A DNA stretch of 64,000 bases. Origin: Planococcus wigleyi (GTDB lineage Bacteria; Bacillota; Bacilli; Bacillales_A; Planococcaceae). How positions within the stretch are numbered: position 1 is the stretch's first letter; every line of letters begins with the position of its first letter. The translations under genes were made by a program, and so were the position numbers. Below the pieces are notes generated by a model. The model searched no databases and had not been told where the DNA came from. It saw nothing but the letters and a program-made list of their open reading frames with translations. The stretch lies in NCBI RefSeq assembly GCF_014836985.1, contig NZ_JACSPU010000004.1, positions 310,001-374,000 on the forward strand, written 5' to 3'. Positions 40,256 through 51,286 of the stretch are shown here, piece by piece.

Positions 40256-41380
40256 TTACTTACCGATATGTTCATCCCGGTTGGCCAAATGTTCTTCATA
40301 GGTCTTGGCAAAATGATTCGTACCTGTAGAATCAGCCAAGAAATAGAAATATTCGGTTTCAGCGGGATCCAACACCGCTTCAATCGAAGAACCTCCAGCA
40401 TTTGCAATCGGTCCAGGCGGCAGCCCTTTATTCTTGTAAGTACTGAATGGATGTTCAAACTCATAATCTGTATTGAAGAGACGATCCTTGTGTTCGCCCA
40501 TCGCATAAATGACCGTTGGATCCGTCTGCAATGGCATGTCATCGTTCAGTCGGTTATAGAATACGCTGGCGATGGTCTGTCGGTCTGATTGAGCCGTTGC
40601 CTCTTCTTCCAGTAGGGAAGCGAATGTCAGAAGCCAATGTGGGGTCTCGCCTTGTTCTTCCAAAACGCTTTGGTATTGCATGACATTTGCTTGTGTCGTA
40701 TCGAGCATTTGCTCAATAATCAGCGTCAGCGATGGGTCTTCATCGTAGATCGGATAAGTTGCTGGGAACAAATAACCTTCCAACGCATAGCGGATGTCTT
40801 CATTCAAAATCTCATCCGTCAGCAGATCGGGGTATTTGACCATCAGTTCTTCGATGTAAGCAGGATCCTGAATTTTCTCCAAGAACTCTTCTGCCGTAAA
40901 CGATGTTTTCTTCGCGATGACATTTTCAGCAATTTCTTCTACAGTCAAACCTTCCGGAACATTGATGGTGAATAACGGCTCGCGGTAGACTTTTCCGCTT
41001 TTCAGGCTTTCCGTAATTTCATCCAATGTCATGGATGGCAACAAGTCGTATGTCCCTGCCTGAAATTCGGATTCATTGTTGAATTTAACGTAATATTTGT
41101 AGATGCGGGCATCTTCGATAATGCCGTTTTCTTCAAGCAATGCTGCAATACTGTCTAGACTCGAACCGATTGGAACTTCGACAGTAACCACTTCTTCAGA
41201 ATCCGGATTAACCGGTTCCAGGCCGTTCGTGATGTAATTGTAGGTTTGAAAGCCTGCGATTCCGATGATGACCAATAGGATCAGCGCGACTATTAAGACG
41301 ATGCGTCGGACGACTCTCACTTCCTTCTTTTTTTCTTTCATGCGTTCAAACATGATCTCTTTTTTTGACGGTTTCTCCAC
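40256..41380 (-). CDS. mltG: Endolytic peptidoglycan transglycosylase MltG
   Basis: Cuts nascent glycan strands and so sets chain length. The 374 residues have a basic cytoplasmic N-terminus, one membrane helix (about 25-46), a LysM-like domain (about 60-135) and the YceG catalytic domain with FASLLEEEA, where a glutamate near 258-260 is catalytic, followed by MPLQTDPTVIYA. The start is GTG. The ribosome site is a run of eight G residues, unusual and prone to length change. Confidence 0.94.
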   Translation of the reverse strand: MEKPSKKEIMFERMKEKKKEVRVVRRIVLIVALILLVIIGIAGFQTYNYITNGLEPVNPDSEEVVTVEVPIGSSLDSIAALLEENGIIEDARIYKYYVKFNNESEFQAGTYDLLPSMTLDEITESLKSGKVYREPLFTINVPEGLTVEEIAENVIAKKTSFTAEEFLEKIQDPAYIEELMVKYPDLLTDEILNEDIRYALEGYLFPATYPIYDEDPSLTLIIEQMLDTTQANVMQYQSVLEEQGETPHWLLTFASLLEEEATAQSDRQTIASVFYNRLNDDMPLQTDPTVIYAMGEHKDRLFNTDYEFEHPFSTYKNKGLPPGPIANAGGSSIEAVLDPAETEYFYFLADSTGTNHFAKTYEEHLANRDEHIGK

Positions 41381-41505
41381 GGGTTCCCCCCCCAGCTTTT
41401 CTCTTCTGCAAAAGTTGATTTAATTGTCTCAACTTCTATCAGTATACAAGAAAAGTGCACAAAAGAAAAAGACGGAATCAGCAAACAATTCCGTCCCTTC
41501 CATTT

Positions 41506-41814
41506 TTATAGTTCTTCGTTTTCTTCTTCTTCGTCAAGGAACGTATTCAACATCTCTTCGATCATGTCCCACTCTTCATCAGTTTCAACCGGGCGAAGTT
41601 CTCCGCCGCCAACAGTTTCGTCTGATTCAGGGTTTTCCGTGAAGGAAGATGCATGAATTTCAATTTCGCCTTCTTCATCTTCTTCAGCGCCTACCGGGAA
41701 ATACAAAACATATGATTTTCCGAAGTCTTCTGATTCAAATGTGAACAATACTTCAAATAATTGTTCGTTGCCGTTTTCGTCCACGACTGTAATGTGCTCT
41801 TGTCCGTGTTCCAT
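41506..41814 (-). CDS. yrzB: DUF1292 acidic protein YrzB
   Basis: Small acidic protein of 102 residues from the UPF0473/DUF1292 family, with the core [20 protein letters not shown] and a glutamate-rich C-terminus. Function is unknown. The ATG follows AGGTG by 6 nt; the longer frame overlaps ruvX and is rejected. It is the third gene of the conserved yrzL-ruvX-yrzB operon. Confidence 0.9.
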   Translation of the reverse strand: MEHGQEHITVVDENGNEQLFEVLFTFESEDFGKSYVLYFPVGAEEDEEGEIEIHASSFTENPESDETVGGGELRPVETDEEWDMIEEMLNTFLDEEEENEEL

Positions 41815-41827
41815 TTGTGTCACCTCA

Positions 41828-42244
41828 TCATTTTTTAAAATCAAGATAGCCTTGCAAAATCATGACTGCCGCCATCTTGTCGATCACTTTTTTGCGATTT
41901 TTGCGGCTGACGTCCGCGGAGATCAACATCTTTTCTGCTGCCGACGTCGTAAGCCGTTCATCCCATAGGACCACCGGTATACTATACGCTTCTTTCAGCA
42001 AAGCTGCAAATCTTTCGGAAGCTTCAGCGCGCGGCCCGATAGAGTTATTCATGTTTTTCGGGTAGCCGACGACCGCTTCGGTCACTTCATATTGCTTGAT
42101 CAGCTCGCCAAGGCGGGCCATTCCGAATTCTTCGATCGCTTCATTTATTTTGACGGTTTCGATTCCTTGAGCTGTCCAGCCCATCGGGTCGCTGATTGCG
42201 ACGCCGACTGTCTTCGATCCGACATCAAGTCCCATTATACGCAT
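41828..42244 (-). CDS. ruvX: Holliday junction resolvase-like / pre-16S nuclease RuvX (YqgF)
   Basis: RNase H-fold nuclease of 138 residues with the acidic motif [12 protein letters not shown] at the N-terminus, a second acidic segment [10 protein letters not shown], and a C-terminal [14 protein letters not shown]. Orthologues process the 5' end of 16S rRNA or resolve Holliday junctions; sequence alone does not decide. It is 2 nt after yrzL and 13 nt before yrzB. Confidence 0.93.
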   Translation of the reverse strand: MRIMGLDVGSKTVGVAISDPMGWTAQGIETVKINEAIEEFGMARLGELIKQYEVTEAVVGYPKNMNNSIGPRAEASERFAALLKEAYSIPVVLWDERLTTSAAEKMLISADVSRKNRKKVIDKMAAVMILQGYLDFKK

Positions 42245-42246
42245 GA

Positions 42247-42513
42247 TTATTCCCCGTTATTCTTTTTAATATAGAACTTTACAAGCTCTTCCAGAATTTC
42301 ATCCCGTTCCAGTTTGCGAATCATATTTCGCGCATCCTGATGGCGAGGAATATAAGCCGGATCACCTGATAATAAATATCCGACAATCTGATTGATCGGG
42401 TTATAGCCTTTTTCTTCAAGTGCAGCATGGACTTGAAGCATCACTTGCTTCACATCTTGCTCCATCGACTCATCAGAAGAATCGAATTTCATAGTTCGAT
42501 CAAATGAACTCAC
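42247..42513 (-). CDS. yrzL: IreB-family regulator (UPF0297, YrzL)
   Basis: An 88-residue protein with the conserved core [22 protein letters not shown]. Enterococcus IreB, a member, is phosphorylated by the Ser/Thr kinase IreK and modulates cephalosporin resistance; whether this protein acts similarly is unknown. GTG is the start, 6 nt after GAGGTG, which matches the family N-terminus M-SSFD. It has its own promoter directly after alaS. Confidence 0.92.
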   Translation of the reverse strand: MSSFDRTMKFDSSDESMEQDVKQVMLQVHAALEEKGYNPINQIVGYLLSGDPAYIPRHQDARNMIRKLERDEILEELVKFYIKKNNGE

Positions 42514-42572
42514 GACAAGCACCTCGCTTTCGGATTTTGAATAGGAATACTTACTCCTGCTGTCTGATTTCC

Positions 42573-42601
42573 ATTATAACCGATAGCGTCGATTTATTAA
42601 A
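42573..42601 (-). promoter_or_regulatory. Promoter of the yrzL-ruvX-yrzB operon
   Basis: TATAAT (42578-42573) with a weak TTTAAT -35 element (42601-42596), 17 bp apart on the minus strand. The -35 element abuts the alaS stop codon. Confidence 0.65.
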
Positions 42602-42602
42602 C

Positions 42603-45227
42603 CTATTTCACTAAGCTATAGACTGATTCGAGCGCCGCGTCCAATTTTCCAGGATCTTTGGCGCCTGCCATTGCCATATCCGGACGTCCGCCGCCTTTGC
42701 CGCCGCACAGTTCTGCCACATGTTTGACGATTTGGCCAGCGTGATATTCCCCACTGGCTAAATCTTTCGTAACACCCGCCGCCAGCATGACTTTTTCTCC
42801 ATCTGTTGCCCCAAGAACGATCACCGCTTTATCGATTTTCGTTTTCAGGTCATCCATCATCTGGCGCAGCTGGTTATTATCCTTCGCTTCAACTTTAACG
42901 GACAGGACAGTAATATCGCCTACTTTTTGCGCGCTGTCTAGAATGCCGGCAGATTGGGCATTGGAAATTTTTGCAAGCAGCGATTCGTTTTCACGTTGCA
43001 GAGATTTCATTTCCGCTTGGACAGACTGGACTTTTTGGACCATGTCTTTTGGAGATGATTTCAAGAGGCCGGATGCCTGTTCCAAGATATGTTCACTGTC
43101 TTTCAAACTTTCGTAAGCGCCTTTTCCTGTAACAGCTTCAATTCTGCGGATGCCGGCGCCGATGCCGCCTTCTGAAACAATTTTGAACAAACCGATTTCC
43201 GATGTATTCGTTACATGGACACCGCCGCATAGTTCAAGTGAGTAGCCGCCAATTTCAACGACACGGACAACATCTCCGTATTTCTCGCCGAATAAAGCCA
43301 TCGCACCCATTTCTTTTGCTTCCTGCAAATTATGGTAGCCGGTCTGGACGGCAATGCCTTCCCAGACTTTTTCATTGACGATTTTTTCGATCGTCTCCAA
43401 TTCTTCTGTCGTCACCTGGCCGAAATGCGAGAAGTCGAAACGCAGACGGTCTGGTCCTACGTAAGATCCTGCCTGGTTAACGTGCGTGCCTAGAACATCT
43501 TTTAGTGCTTGATGCAGAAGATGCGTCGCTGTATGATTCTTGACCGTGTGGCGGCGCTCTGAAGCATCGACTTGTGCGTGGACAGTGGATTTCGTCAATT
43601 CACCGGTTTCAACTCGTACAGAATGAAGATTCTGGCCATTCGGCGCTTTTTTGACATCCAGTACAGCTGCTTGAACCAAATCGTTGCTCAATGTCCCGTG
43701 GTCTGCAATCTGCCCGCCGCTTTCCGCATAGAATGGCGTCTGGTCCAGGATAACTTGAACTTCTTCCCCTTCGTGGGCACTTTCTGCTAATTCGCCATCT
43801 TTAATGATGAACAGCACTTGCGCATCGGATACCGTTTGGCTATAGCCGATAAATTCACTGTTGTCTTTAATATTGCCCAATACTTCCGATTGCGTCTGCA
43901 TTGAATTGACATTTTGACGCGCATTTCTTGCACGGTCACGCTGTGCCTGCATCGCTGCTTCGAATCCCTTATGGTCAATCGCCATGCCTTCCTCTTCCGC
44001 ATATTCTTCCGTCAGCTCTACTGGGAAGCCGTACGTGTCATACAATCGGAATGCGTCTTCGCCTGGAATTTCCGTCTGGCCAGCCGCTTTTTGTTTTTCT
44101 ACAACGGACGATAATATAGCCAAGCCATCATGCAGCGTTTCGTGGAAACGTTCTTCTTCAAGCTTCATGACGCGGATAATAAAGTCCTGTTTGTCGCTGA
44201 CTTCCGGGTAGAAGTTTTTCATGATGTCCCCGACCACTGGAACCAGTTCAAACAAGAACGGTTTCTCGACGCCCAGCTTTTTCGCATAGCGTACAGCACG
44301 GCGCAGCAAGCGGCGCAATACATAGCCACGGCCTTCATTCGACGGAAGCGCTCCGTCCCCGATTGCAAATGCCACGGTGCGGATGTGGTCAGCGATTACT
44401 TTGAAAGCCATATCCATATCGGCATCTTGGCCATATTTCTTACCTGAAATTTCTTCGGTTTTCTGGATAATCGGAATGAACAGATCCGTGTCATAGTTTG
44501 TCGGTACGTCTTGGACAACGGAAGTGATGCGTTCCAAGCCCATTCCTGTATCGATGTTCTGTTTCGGAAGCGGTGTGTACGTATGGTCGGGATTGTGGTT
44601 GAACTGAGAGAAAACCAAATTCCAGATTTCTAAATAACGGTCGTTTTCGCCACCCGGATACAATTCAGGGTCGTTCAAATCATTGCCGTAGCTTTCGCCG
44701 CGGTCGTAGAAAATTTCCGAGTTCGGGCCACTCGGGCCTTCGCCGATGTCCCAGAAGTTGCCTTCCAGACGGATGATGCGTTCAGCAGGAACGCCGACTT
44801 CATTCAACCAAATGCCATATGCTTCTTCATCTTCCGGATGGATCGTTACGGATAATTTCTCCGGATCGAAACCAATCCATTTGTCATCAGTCAGGAATTC
44901 CCACGCCCAGTGGATCGCTTCGGTTTTAAAGTATTCACCGATGGAGAAATTGCCGAGCATCTCAAAGAATGTATGGTGGCGTGCTGTTTTGCCGACGTTT
45001 TCGATATCGTTCGTCCGGATTGATTTTTGTGCGTTGACGATCCGTGGATTCTCAGGAATGACACGGCCATCGAAATATTTCTTCAATGTCGCCACGCCGC
45101 TGTTGATCCACAATAGGGACGGATCTTCAAATGGCACAAGCGGTGCGCTCGGTTCCTGGTCATGGCCTTTTTCTTTAAAGAAATCGATATACATTTGTCT
45201 GATGTCTTCAGCTTTCAAGTTTTTCAT
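42603..45227 (-). CDS. alaS: Alanyl-tRNA synthetase
   Basis: Charges tRNA-Ala and edits mischarged Ser and Gly. The 874 residues contain the class II catalytic domain ([13 protein letters not shown], motif 2), the tRNA-binding region, the editing domain with zinc motif [11 protein letters not shown] and CGGVHV, and the C-terminal DHHA1 domain with [15 protein letters not shown]. The ATG giving MKNLKAED follows a GAGGAGG ribosome site. It is controlled by an alanine T-box. Confidence 0.97.
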   Translation of the reverse strand: MKNLKAEDIRQMYIDFFKEKGHDQEPSAPLVPFEDPSLLWINSGVATLKKYFDGRVIPENPRIVNAQKSIRTNDIENVGKTARHHTFFEMLGNFSIGEYFKTEAIHWAWEFLTDDKWIGFDPEKLSVTIHPEDEEAYGIWLNEVGVPAERIIRLEGNFWDIGEGPSGPNSEIFYDRGESYGNDLNDPELYPGGENDRYLEIWNLVFSQFNHNPDHTYTPLPKQNIDTGMGLERITSVVQDVPTNYDTDLFIPIIQKTEEISGKKYGQDADMDMAFKVIADHIRTVAFAIGDGALPSNEGRGYVLRRLLRRAVRYAKKLGVEKPFLFELVPVVGDIMKNFYPEVSDKQDFIIRVMKLEEERFHETLHDGLAILSSVVEKQKAAGQTEIPGEDAFRLYDTYGFPVELTEEYAEEEGMAIDHKGFEAAMQAQRDRARNARQNVNSMQTQSEVLGNIKDNSEFIGYSQTVSDAQVLFIIKDGELAESAHEGEEVQVILDQTPFYAESGGQIADHGTLSNDLVQAAVLDVKKAPNGQNLHSVRVETGELTKSTVHAQVDASERRHTVKNHTATHLLHQALKDVLGTHVNQAGSYVGPDRLRFDFSHFGQVTTEELETIEKIVNEKVWEGIAVQTGYHNLQEAKEMGAMALFGEKYGDVVRVVEIGGYSLELCGGVHVTNTSEIGLFKIVSEGGIGAGIRRIEAVTGKGAYESLKDSEHILEQASGLLKSSPKDMVQKVQSVQAEMKSLQRENESLLAKISNAQSAGILDSAQKVGDITVLSVKVEAKDNNQLRQMMDDLKTKIDKAVIVLGATDGEKVMLAAGVTKDLASGEYHAGQIVKHVAELCGGKGGGRPDMAMAGAKDPGKLDAALESVYSLVK

Positions 45228-45238
45228 CTTTTTTTCCT

Positions 45239-45490
45239 CCTCAACAATATAAAAAGCCCTCATCCCAAAAAAGGGACGAAGGCTTTATTTCGCGGTACCA
45301 CCCTAGTTACACAAAGCCAAAAGCTTCATGTCTCTCGAACACCTTAACGCGGTTCAACGGCAGGGATTAGCTGCACTCCGGAGTAGCTTTCTAAAATCAA
45401 ATCTCGTCGGGGCCTTTCAGCCTGGGGCCCTGTTTCTGTCCGGATGCGATTTTATACTGTCTCCATCAATGTGTTTGTCTATCAGTCTAA
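45239..45490 (-). ncRNA. Alanine T-box riboswitch leader of alaS
   Basis: The T-box AGGGTGGTACCGCG is at 45304-45291 on the minus strand. A terminator with an 11-bp arm at 45256-45266 and 45273-45283 and a T-run follows before alaS. Stem I carries AGTA near its base, and GCATCCGGA pairs with TCCGGAGTGC. GCT at 45371-45369 lies in the resulting specifier loop, matching tRNA-Ala. Confidence 0.92.
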
Positions 45491-45495
45491 TTTGA

Positions 45496-45524
45496 ATTAT
45501 AGAAAAAGCCTGGAGTGATGTCAA
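45496..45524 (-). promoter_or_regulatory. Consensus sigma-A promoter of alaS
   Basis: TTGACA (45524-45519) and TATAAT (45501-45496) are 17 bp apart: a perfect consensus promoter driving the T-box leader. Confidence 0.93.
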
Positions 45525-45539
45525 TAGAAGGGTGAAGAA

Positions 45540-45888
45540 ATCGCTTCAGGCGGATGTTTTTGAACATGAATCAAAAATCTTCCCAATTGGAGTGGTTGCT
45601 TTCCGTTTCGGCGCTCGCTTTCCGCGGGTTAGCGCCCAAGCAACCGGTATGGAAAAACAAGCTTTTTACGTGTACATCTTGAACCGCTCAGTTCGCTAGG
45701 TTCTATCCATGTTCTTTAGCTTGTACCAATTCCACAGGAAGATACCGACCAAAATAGATCAATCAATATTATTCAGACAAAGCTAGCTTCGCTATGCAGA
45801 AGCAATCAATTTCTCCGCTGCTCCCGCGGAATAGCTAAGCAGTTTTGAGAAATAGCAACATCGCAATCTATCTTTGCAATTTACTACA
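45540..45888. repeat. Gene-free stretch with a nested hairpin and repeat-like arms
   Basis: No coding region is supported. A nested hairpin at 45594-45645 pairs GGTTGCT with AGCAACC and GGCGCT with AGCGCC. A GCTGCTCCCGCGGAATAGC segment lies at about 45,817-45,835. Both resemble the arms of the palindrome downstream of glyS. I see no T-run for termination, although recD2 ends just beyond. The remainder is AT-rich without further structure that I can see. Confidence 0.5.
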
Positions 45889-48306
45889 TCAAGCTTCCAT
45901 GAATTTCTGCGGTGTGATGCCCTCCATGCCAATCATCGGGTGGATAGCGTGGACGTTTTCCGTGGTCAGACTGACCGGTCCGCTCTGGACGGCTTCGGCT
46001 TTTTCCATGGTTTGCTGTTCGGTTTTCGGTTCTTCTGCTGCAACTGCCAGACGGTTTTTCAAGGTAGTCATCCGCTGCATGTCATCCGTCCGTTCAACAC
46101 CGTAACGGAAAACGCTAGGGTCTCCGCACAGGATCAGAAAATCCCTGCTGCGGGTGATGCCGGTGTAAAGTAGGTTGCGACGCAGCATTTTCATATAGCC
46201 GCGGACAACCGGCATGATGACGGTCGGGAACTCCGACCCTTGCGATTTATGGATCGAGCAGCAATAGGCCAACGTCAGCTGGTTCAGGTCGCTGCGTTCG
46301 TAGGTCACTTCGATGCCGTCGAAAGACGCCACCAGCATGTCCTGCTTTTCGACTGTTTCTTTCGCTTTGAGAATGGCTACGACTTCGCCCATGTCGCCAT
46401 TGAAGACGTTGCTTTCCGGCTGGTTGACCAGCTGCAGGATTTTGTCGCCGATGCGGTAGGTGATGTCGCCGAATACCAGTTCTTTGCGTTTGCCGTCGGC
46501 ATTCGGGTTGACCATTTCCTGAATCAGCCGGTTCAAGGCATCGATTCCTGCCGGTCCTTTATACATCGGCGCCAGCACTTGGATATCCTTGATTGAATGG
46601 CCTTTCGACAAGGCACTTTTCACGACTTTTTCAACCACTGATGGAATTTGATCCGCTCCCGCTTTAATGAATGAGCGGTCTGCTGTTTTCGCGGTAATGT
46701 CTTCCGGCAATTTGCCTTTTTTCATTTGGTGCGCCAGCTCGATGATGGAAGATCCTGAAGACTGGCGGTAAATCTCGGTCAATTCCACCGTAGGAATCCG
46801 TTTTGATTCAAGCAGGTCCCGCAGCACTTGCCCCGGTCCTACCGGCGGCAATTGGTCTTGGTCCCCGACAAAAATCAATTGGGCATCTTCCGGAACGGCT
46901 TTCAAGAGCTGGTGCGCAAGCCAAGTGTCGACCATGGACATTTCGTCGATGATGATCAATTTGCCTTCGATTTCCTTTTCGGTTTCTTCGTCTTTTTCCT
47001 GTCCGTTAAAACCCAACAAGCGGTGGATGGTCATCGCCGGCAAATCGGTCGATTCGCTCAAGCGTTTGGCCGCCCGTCCTGTCGGTGCTGCCAGGATGAT
47101 TGGAAATGGTTCTTTTTTCTTGGCGTACTCTTTTGGATCCAGAGATAAACCATGCAGCTCTGCGTAGATTTCAACCAATCCGCGGACTACGGTCGTCTTG
47201 CCGGTACCCGGGCCGCCCGTCAGAATCATGACCGATGAGTTGATGCTGTTTTCAATGGCATCCACCTGCGTTTCAGCGTAATTGACGCCAAGCCGCTCTT
47301 CCGCTTCTCCGAGTGCTTTGCGGACTTCTGAACTCGGGAATTTCGTGCGGGTTTCCTGCTCTGCCAGCAAGGTTTCCAGTTTGGTCGCAATGCCTACTTC
47401 CGAATAATAAAGCGATGGCAAATAAAGCCGCGTTTCTTCCCCTGCGACTTTGCCTTCTTCGTTCAATTCGATGGCTGCTTTGGAGATCGCATCAATCGGA
47501 ATTTCTGCCTGCTGGCGCGATTCAAGCATTTCTTTAACCATTGGGATCAAGGTTTTAGCATCGACATAAACATGCCCATCCGACAAGGATGCCTGGTTAA
47601 GGATATGCAGGATAGATGCTTTGATGCGGTCGGGGTGGGCGCCGGTGATGCCGAGTTTCATTCCCAGTTCATCGGCACGCTGGAAACCGATGCCTTCGAT
47701 TTCTTCGATCAGCTGGAAAGGGTTTTTCGTCAAAATATCGATGGTTTCTTCACGGTAAGCCTGGTAGATCCGCATCCCGATTTGCGGGCCAAATCCCCAG
47801 TCGTTGAGCTGGATCATGACGCGCTCAAGTCCGAGATTCATCTGCAGCGTCGCACGGATCGTGTCTTTTTTATCGTCTGACAGACGCGGCACTTTGTCCA
47901 ATGCATCCGGATCTTCCAAAATCTTTTTAATGGCGTCTTTGCCAAGTTTTTTGACGATGGTTTCAGCCGTCTTGCGGCCGATGCCATTGAACATATCACT
48001 CGACAGATAATGGATAATGCCTTGTTCAGTTTCGGGCACTTCCTTGGTGAAGGTTTCCACCTGGAACTGGACGCCGTATCGGGGGTGGTTTTTCACCACT
48101 CCGGTAAACCGGTATTGCTCTTCCATGGTCAGCATCGGGAAATAGCCCGACACGATGATTTCTTTTTCGGTATAAGGGGTGTTGGTTTCCTGGATTTTCA
48201 CTTTCGCGATGGAGAATAAATTTTGGGGATTGTGAAAAATCGAGACGACAGGATGCCCTAATACAAACTGTTTTTCTTCTTGAAATAAATCGATTTGTCC
48301 GGTCAT
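45889..48306 (-). CDS. recD2: ATP-dependent DNA helicase RecD2
   Basis: 5'-3' superfamily 1B helicase found in bacteria without RecBC-type RecD partners; acts in replication-fork maintenance and mismatch repair. The 805 residues have the long N-terminal region with OB and helix-hairpin-helix segments (about 85-200), Walker A GGPGTGKTT (about 360), Walker B IIDEMSMVDT and motif VI YTGITRSRDFLIL. The start follows AAAAGGAG. It leads nothing else downstream; yrrB is upstream. Confidence 0.96.
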   Translation of the reverse strand: MTGQIDLFQEEKQFVLGHPVVSIFHNPQNLFSIAKVKIQETNTPYTEKEIIVSGYFPMLTMEEQYRFTGVVKNHPRYGVQFQVETFTKEVPETEQGIIHYLSSDMFNGIGRKTAETIVKKLGKDAIKKILEDPDALDKVPRLSDDKKDTIRATLQMNLGLERVMIQLNDWGFGPQIGMRIYQAYREETIDILTKNPFQLIEEIEGIGFQRADELGMKLGITGAHPDRIKASILHILNQASLSDGHVYVDAKTLIPMVKEMLESRQQAEIPIDAISKAAIELNEEGKVAGEETRLYLPSLYYSEVGIATKLETLLAEQETRTKFPSSEVRKALGEAEERLGVNYAETQVDAIENSINSSVMILTGGPGTGKTTVVRGLVEIYAELHGLSLDPKEYAKKKEPFPIILAAPTGRAAKRLSESTDLPAMTIHRLLGFNGQEKDEETEKEIEGKLIIIDEMSMVDTWLAHQLLKAVPEDAQLIFVGDQDQLPPVGPGQVLRDLLESKRIPTVELTEIYRQSSGSSIIELAHQMKKGKLPEDITAKTADRSFIKAGADQIPSVVEKVVKSALSKGHSIKDIQVLAPMYKGPAGIDALNRLIQEMVNPNADGKRKELVFGDITYRIGDKILQLVNQPESNVFNGDMGEVVAILKAKETVEKQDMLVASFDGIEVTYERSDLNQLTLAYCCSIHKSQGSEFPTVIMPVVRGYMKMLRRNLLYTGITRSRDFLILCGDPSVFRYGVERTDDMQRMTTLKNRLAVAAEEPKTEQQTMEKAEAVQSGPVSLTTENVHAIHPMIGMEGITPQKFMEA

Positions 48307-48330
48307 TTCTGTCGTCTCCTTTTCACGTGG

Positions 48331-48990
48331 CTATTCCAGTGTTGTTGCGATCATATCGTACGCGTAGCGCGCCATTTCATTGCGGTCATCAAGTGTATAT
48401 GCTTGTTTCAGGTGATGCATGGCATCTTCCGTGCGGTTGGTGGAAACCGCATAAAGAACACCCAGGTTGTAATGGGCGTCCGAGTGGTTCGGATCCTGTT
48501 CAAGCACCTGCAGAAATTGCGGTTCTGCCAGCTCGAACAATTCCATTGATGCCAGAGTGATGCCATAGCTCAAGCGAGCCTGGACATCGCCTTCATCCAG
48601 CTCTACTGCACGCTGCAGATAAGGCAGCGCCAATTTAGGCTGCTCCAGCTTTTCGAAGCATTTGCCGATCATGAAATGCGCATCTGCGCCTTCCAATTCG
48701 TATTGCAGCGCTTTTTCGTATAACTTCAATGCTTCTTCGTAACGCTCTGAATTGAAATAAAGATTGGCGAGGCCGTAATAAGCCGTCGCCGAGGTTTCAT
48801 CAAGCGTGATTGCTTTTTGGAAAAAACGTTCTGCACGGTCGATTTCGTCCATGGAAGTCAGCACATGGCCAAAGTTGATGTAGCCAAGCGGATTATCCGG
48901 CTGCTCTTCAATCGCTTGTGTAAAAGCTTTGATCGCTTCTTCCGTGTTGCCTTCCTGTAAAGCCTGTATACCGGTTTCGTTGTAATTCAT
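48331..48990 (-). CDS. yrrB: Tetratricopeptide-repeat protein YrrB
   Basis: A 219-residue protein made of about six TPR units (for example ALQEGNTEEAIKAFTQAIEE, LGYINFGHVLTSMDEIDRAE). TPR proteins act as binding scaffolds; the partner is not known. It lies between mnmA and recD2, as in Bacillus. The ATG was placed after GGGAGAG; its ribosome site overlaps the mnmA stop. Confidence 0.92.
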   Translation of the reverse strand: MNYNETGIQALQEGNTEEAIKAFTQAIEEQPDNPLGYINFGHVLTSMDEIDRAERFFQKAITLDETSATAYYGLANLYFNSERYEEALKLYEKALQYELEGADAHFMIGKCFEKLEQPKLALPYLQRAVELDEGDVQARLSYGITLASMELFELAEPQFLQVLEQDPNHSDAHYNLGVLYAVSTNRTEDAMHHLKQAYTLDDRNEMARYAYDMIATTLE

Positions 48991-49004
48991 CGCTGTCTCT
49001 CCCA

Positions 49005-50129
<1,125 letters not shown>

Positions 50130-50137
50130 TCACCTTT

Positions 50138-51271
50138 TCATTTTAACGCCAAACGCTGGCTGATTTGAGCTGTCTTTGCAGCAGCTTGTTCAATATCCTC
50201 AGGCGCCAATCCGAATCCGAAACTGAATCGGATGGAATTGCGGATTTCAGCAGCTTGTTCACCGTACATAGCCACGAGCACATGGGAAGGATCAATTGAC
50301 CCGGCTGTGCAGGCGGACCCGCTTGAAGCTGAAATTCCCGCTAAATCCAGATTGACCAGAAACGATTCGATCTCGATGCCTGGAATGCTGAGATTTAAAA
50401 TATGCGGCAGTTGATTGCTGCCGTTTTCCTTGTAATCAATGCCTTGCTGATTCAATGCGGATTTGAAGATGGTTTTGTAGTGCTCATATGCCGCAGTTTT
50501 CTCTTCCATCGTCGACAATGAAATTTCTGCAGCTTTGGCAAATGCGGAAATTGCCGGTACGTTTTCTGTTCCTGCACGGCGTTTGCGTTCCTGTTCTCCG
50601 CCATACAACAACGGACTTACCGCTGTTCCTTTACGCTGGTATAGAAAACCGACGCCTTTCGGTCCATTCAGCTTGTGTGCGGATACGGACAATAAATCGA
50701 CGTTCAATTTCTCAACATCAATCGGCAGCACACCGTATGCCTGGACAGCATCCGTGTGGAACGTAATGCCTGTCCCTTTCAGCAGTTCACCAATTTCAGC
50801 GACCGGCTGAATGGTGCCGACTTCATTGTTGCCCAGCATCACCGACACTAGAATTGTATCGTCACGCAACGCATTTTTCACGTCTTCTGCTTGGACCTGG
50901 CCATTTTCATCAACCGCCAGATAAGTAATGTCGTAGCCTTCCCGTTCCAGTTTCTCACAAGCATGCAGAACTGCATGATGTTCGATGACCGTCGTGATGA
51001 TGTGTTTGCCGCTTTTTTTGGCAGCAGTGCCGAAGATCGCCAAATTGTCCGCTTCGGTTCCGCCGCTGGTGAAAATGATCTCCGTGTCATCAGCGTGGAT
51101 GCTGTCAGCCAGTAATTTGCGGGCGTCGTCCAATGCCTTGCGGGCGGCTCTTCCGGTCCCGTGTATGCTCGACGGATTGCCATAGACCGTTCCAAGTGCT
51201 TCTGAAAAAGTGGACACCACTTCAGGATGCATCGGAGAAGTCGCTGCATGGTCTAAATAAATTCGATTCAT
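50138..51271 (-). CDS. iscS: Cysteine desulfurase (YrvO/IscS-like)
   Basis: PLP enzyme that takes sulfur from cysteine and passes a persulfide to MnmA. The 377 residues have the PLP lysine K200 in SVSAHKLNGPKG and the catalytic cysteine C321 in SSGSACTAGS on the flexible loop, plus the N-terminal MNRIYLDHAATSPMH. AAAGGAG precedes the ATG. It lies between cymR and mnmA, so cysteine-responsive control through CymR may be linked to tRNA thiolation. Confidence 0.95.
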   Translation of the reverse strand: MNRIYLDHAATSPMHPEVVSTFSEALGTVYGNPSSIHGTGRAARKALDDARKLLADSIHADDTEIIFTSGGTEADNLAIFGTAAKKSGKHIITTVIEHHAVLHACEKLEREGYDITYLAVDENGQVQAEDVKNALRDDTILVSVMLGNNEVGTIQPVAEIGELLKGTGITFHTDAVQAYGVLPIDVEKLNVDLLSVSAHKLNGPKGVGFLYQRKGTAVSPLLYGGEQERKRRAGTENVPAISAFAKAAEISLSTMEEKTAAYEHYKTIFKSALNQQGIDYKENGSNQLPHILNLSIPGIEIESFLVNLDLAGISASSGSACTAGSIDPSHVLVAMYGEQAAEIRNSIRFSFGFGLAPEDIEQAAAKTAQISQRLALK

Positions 51272-51286
51272 GATTTGCTAACTCCT

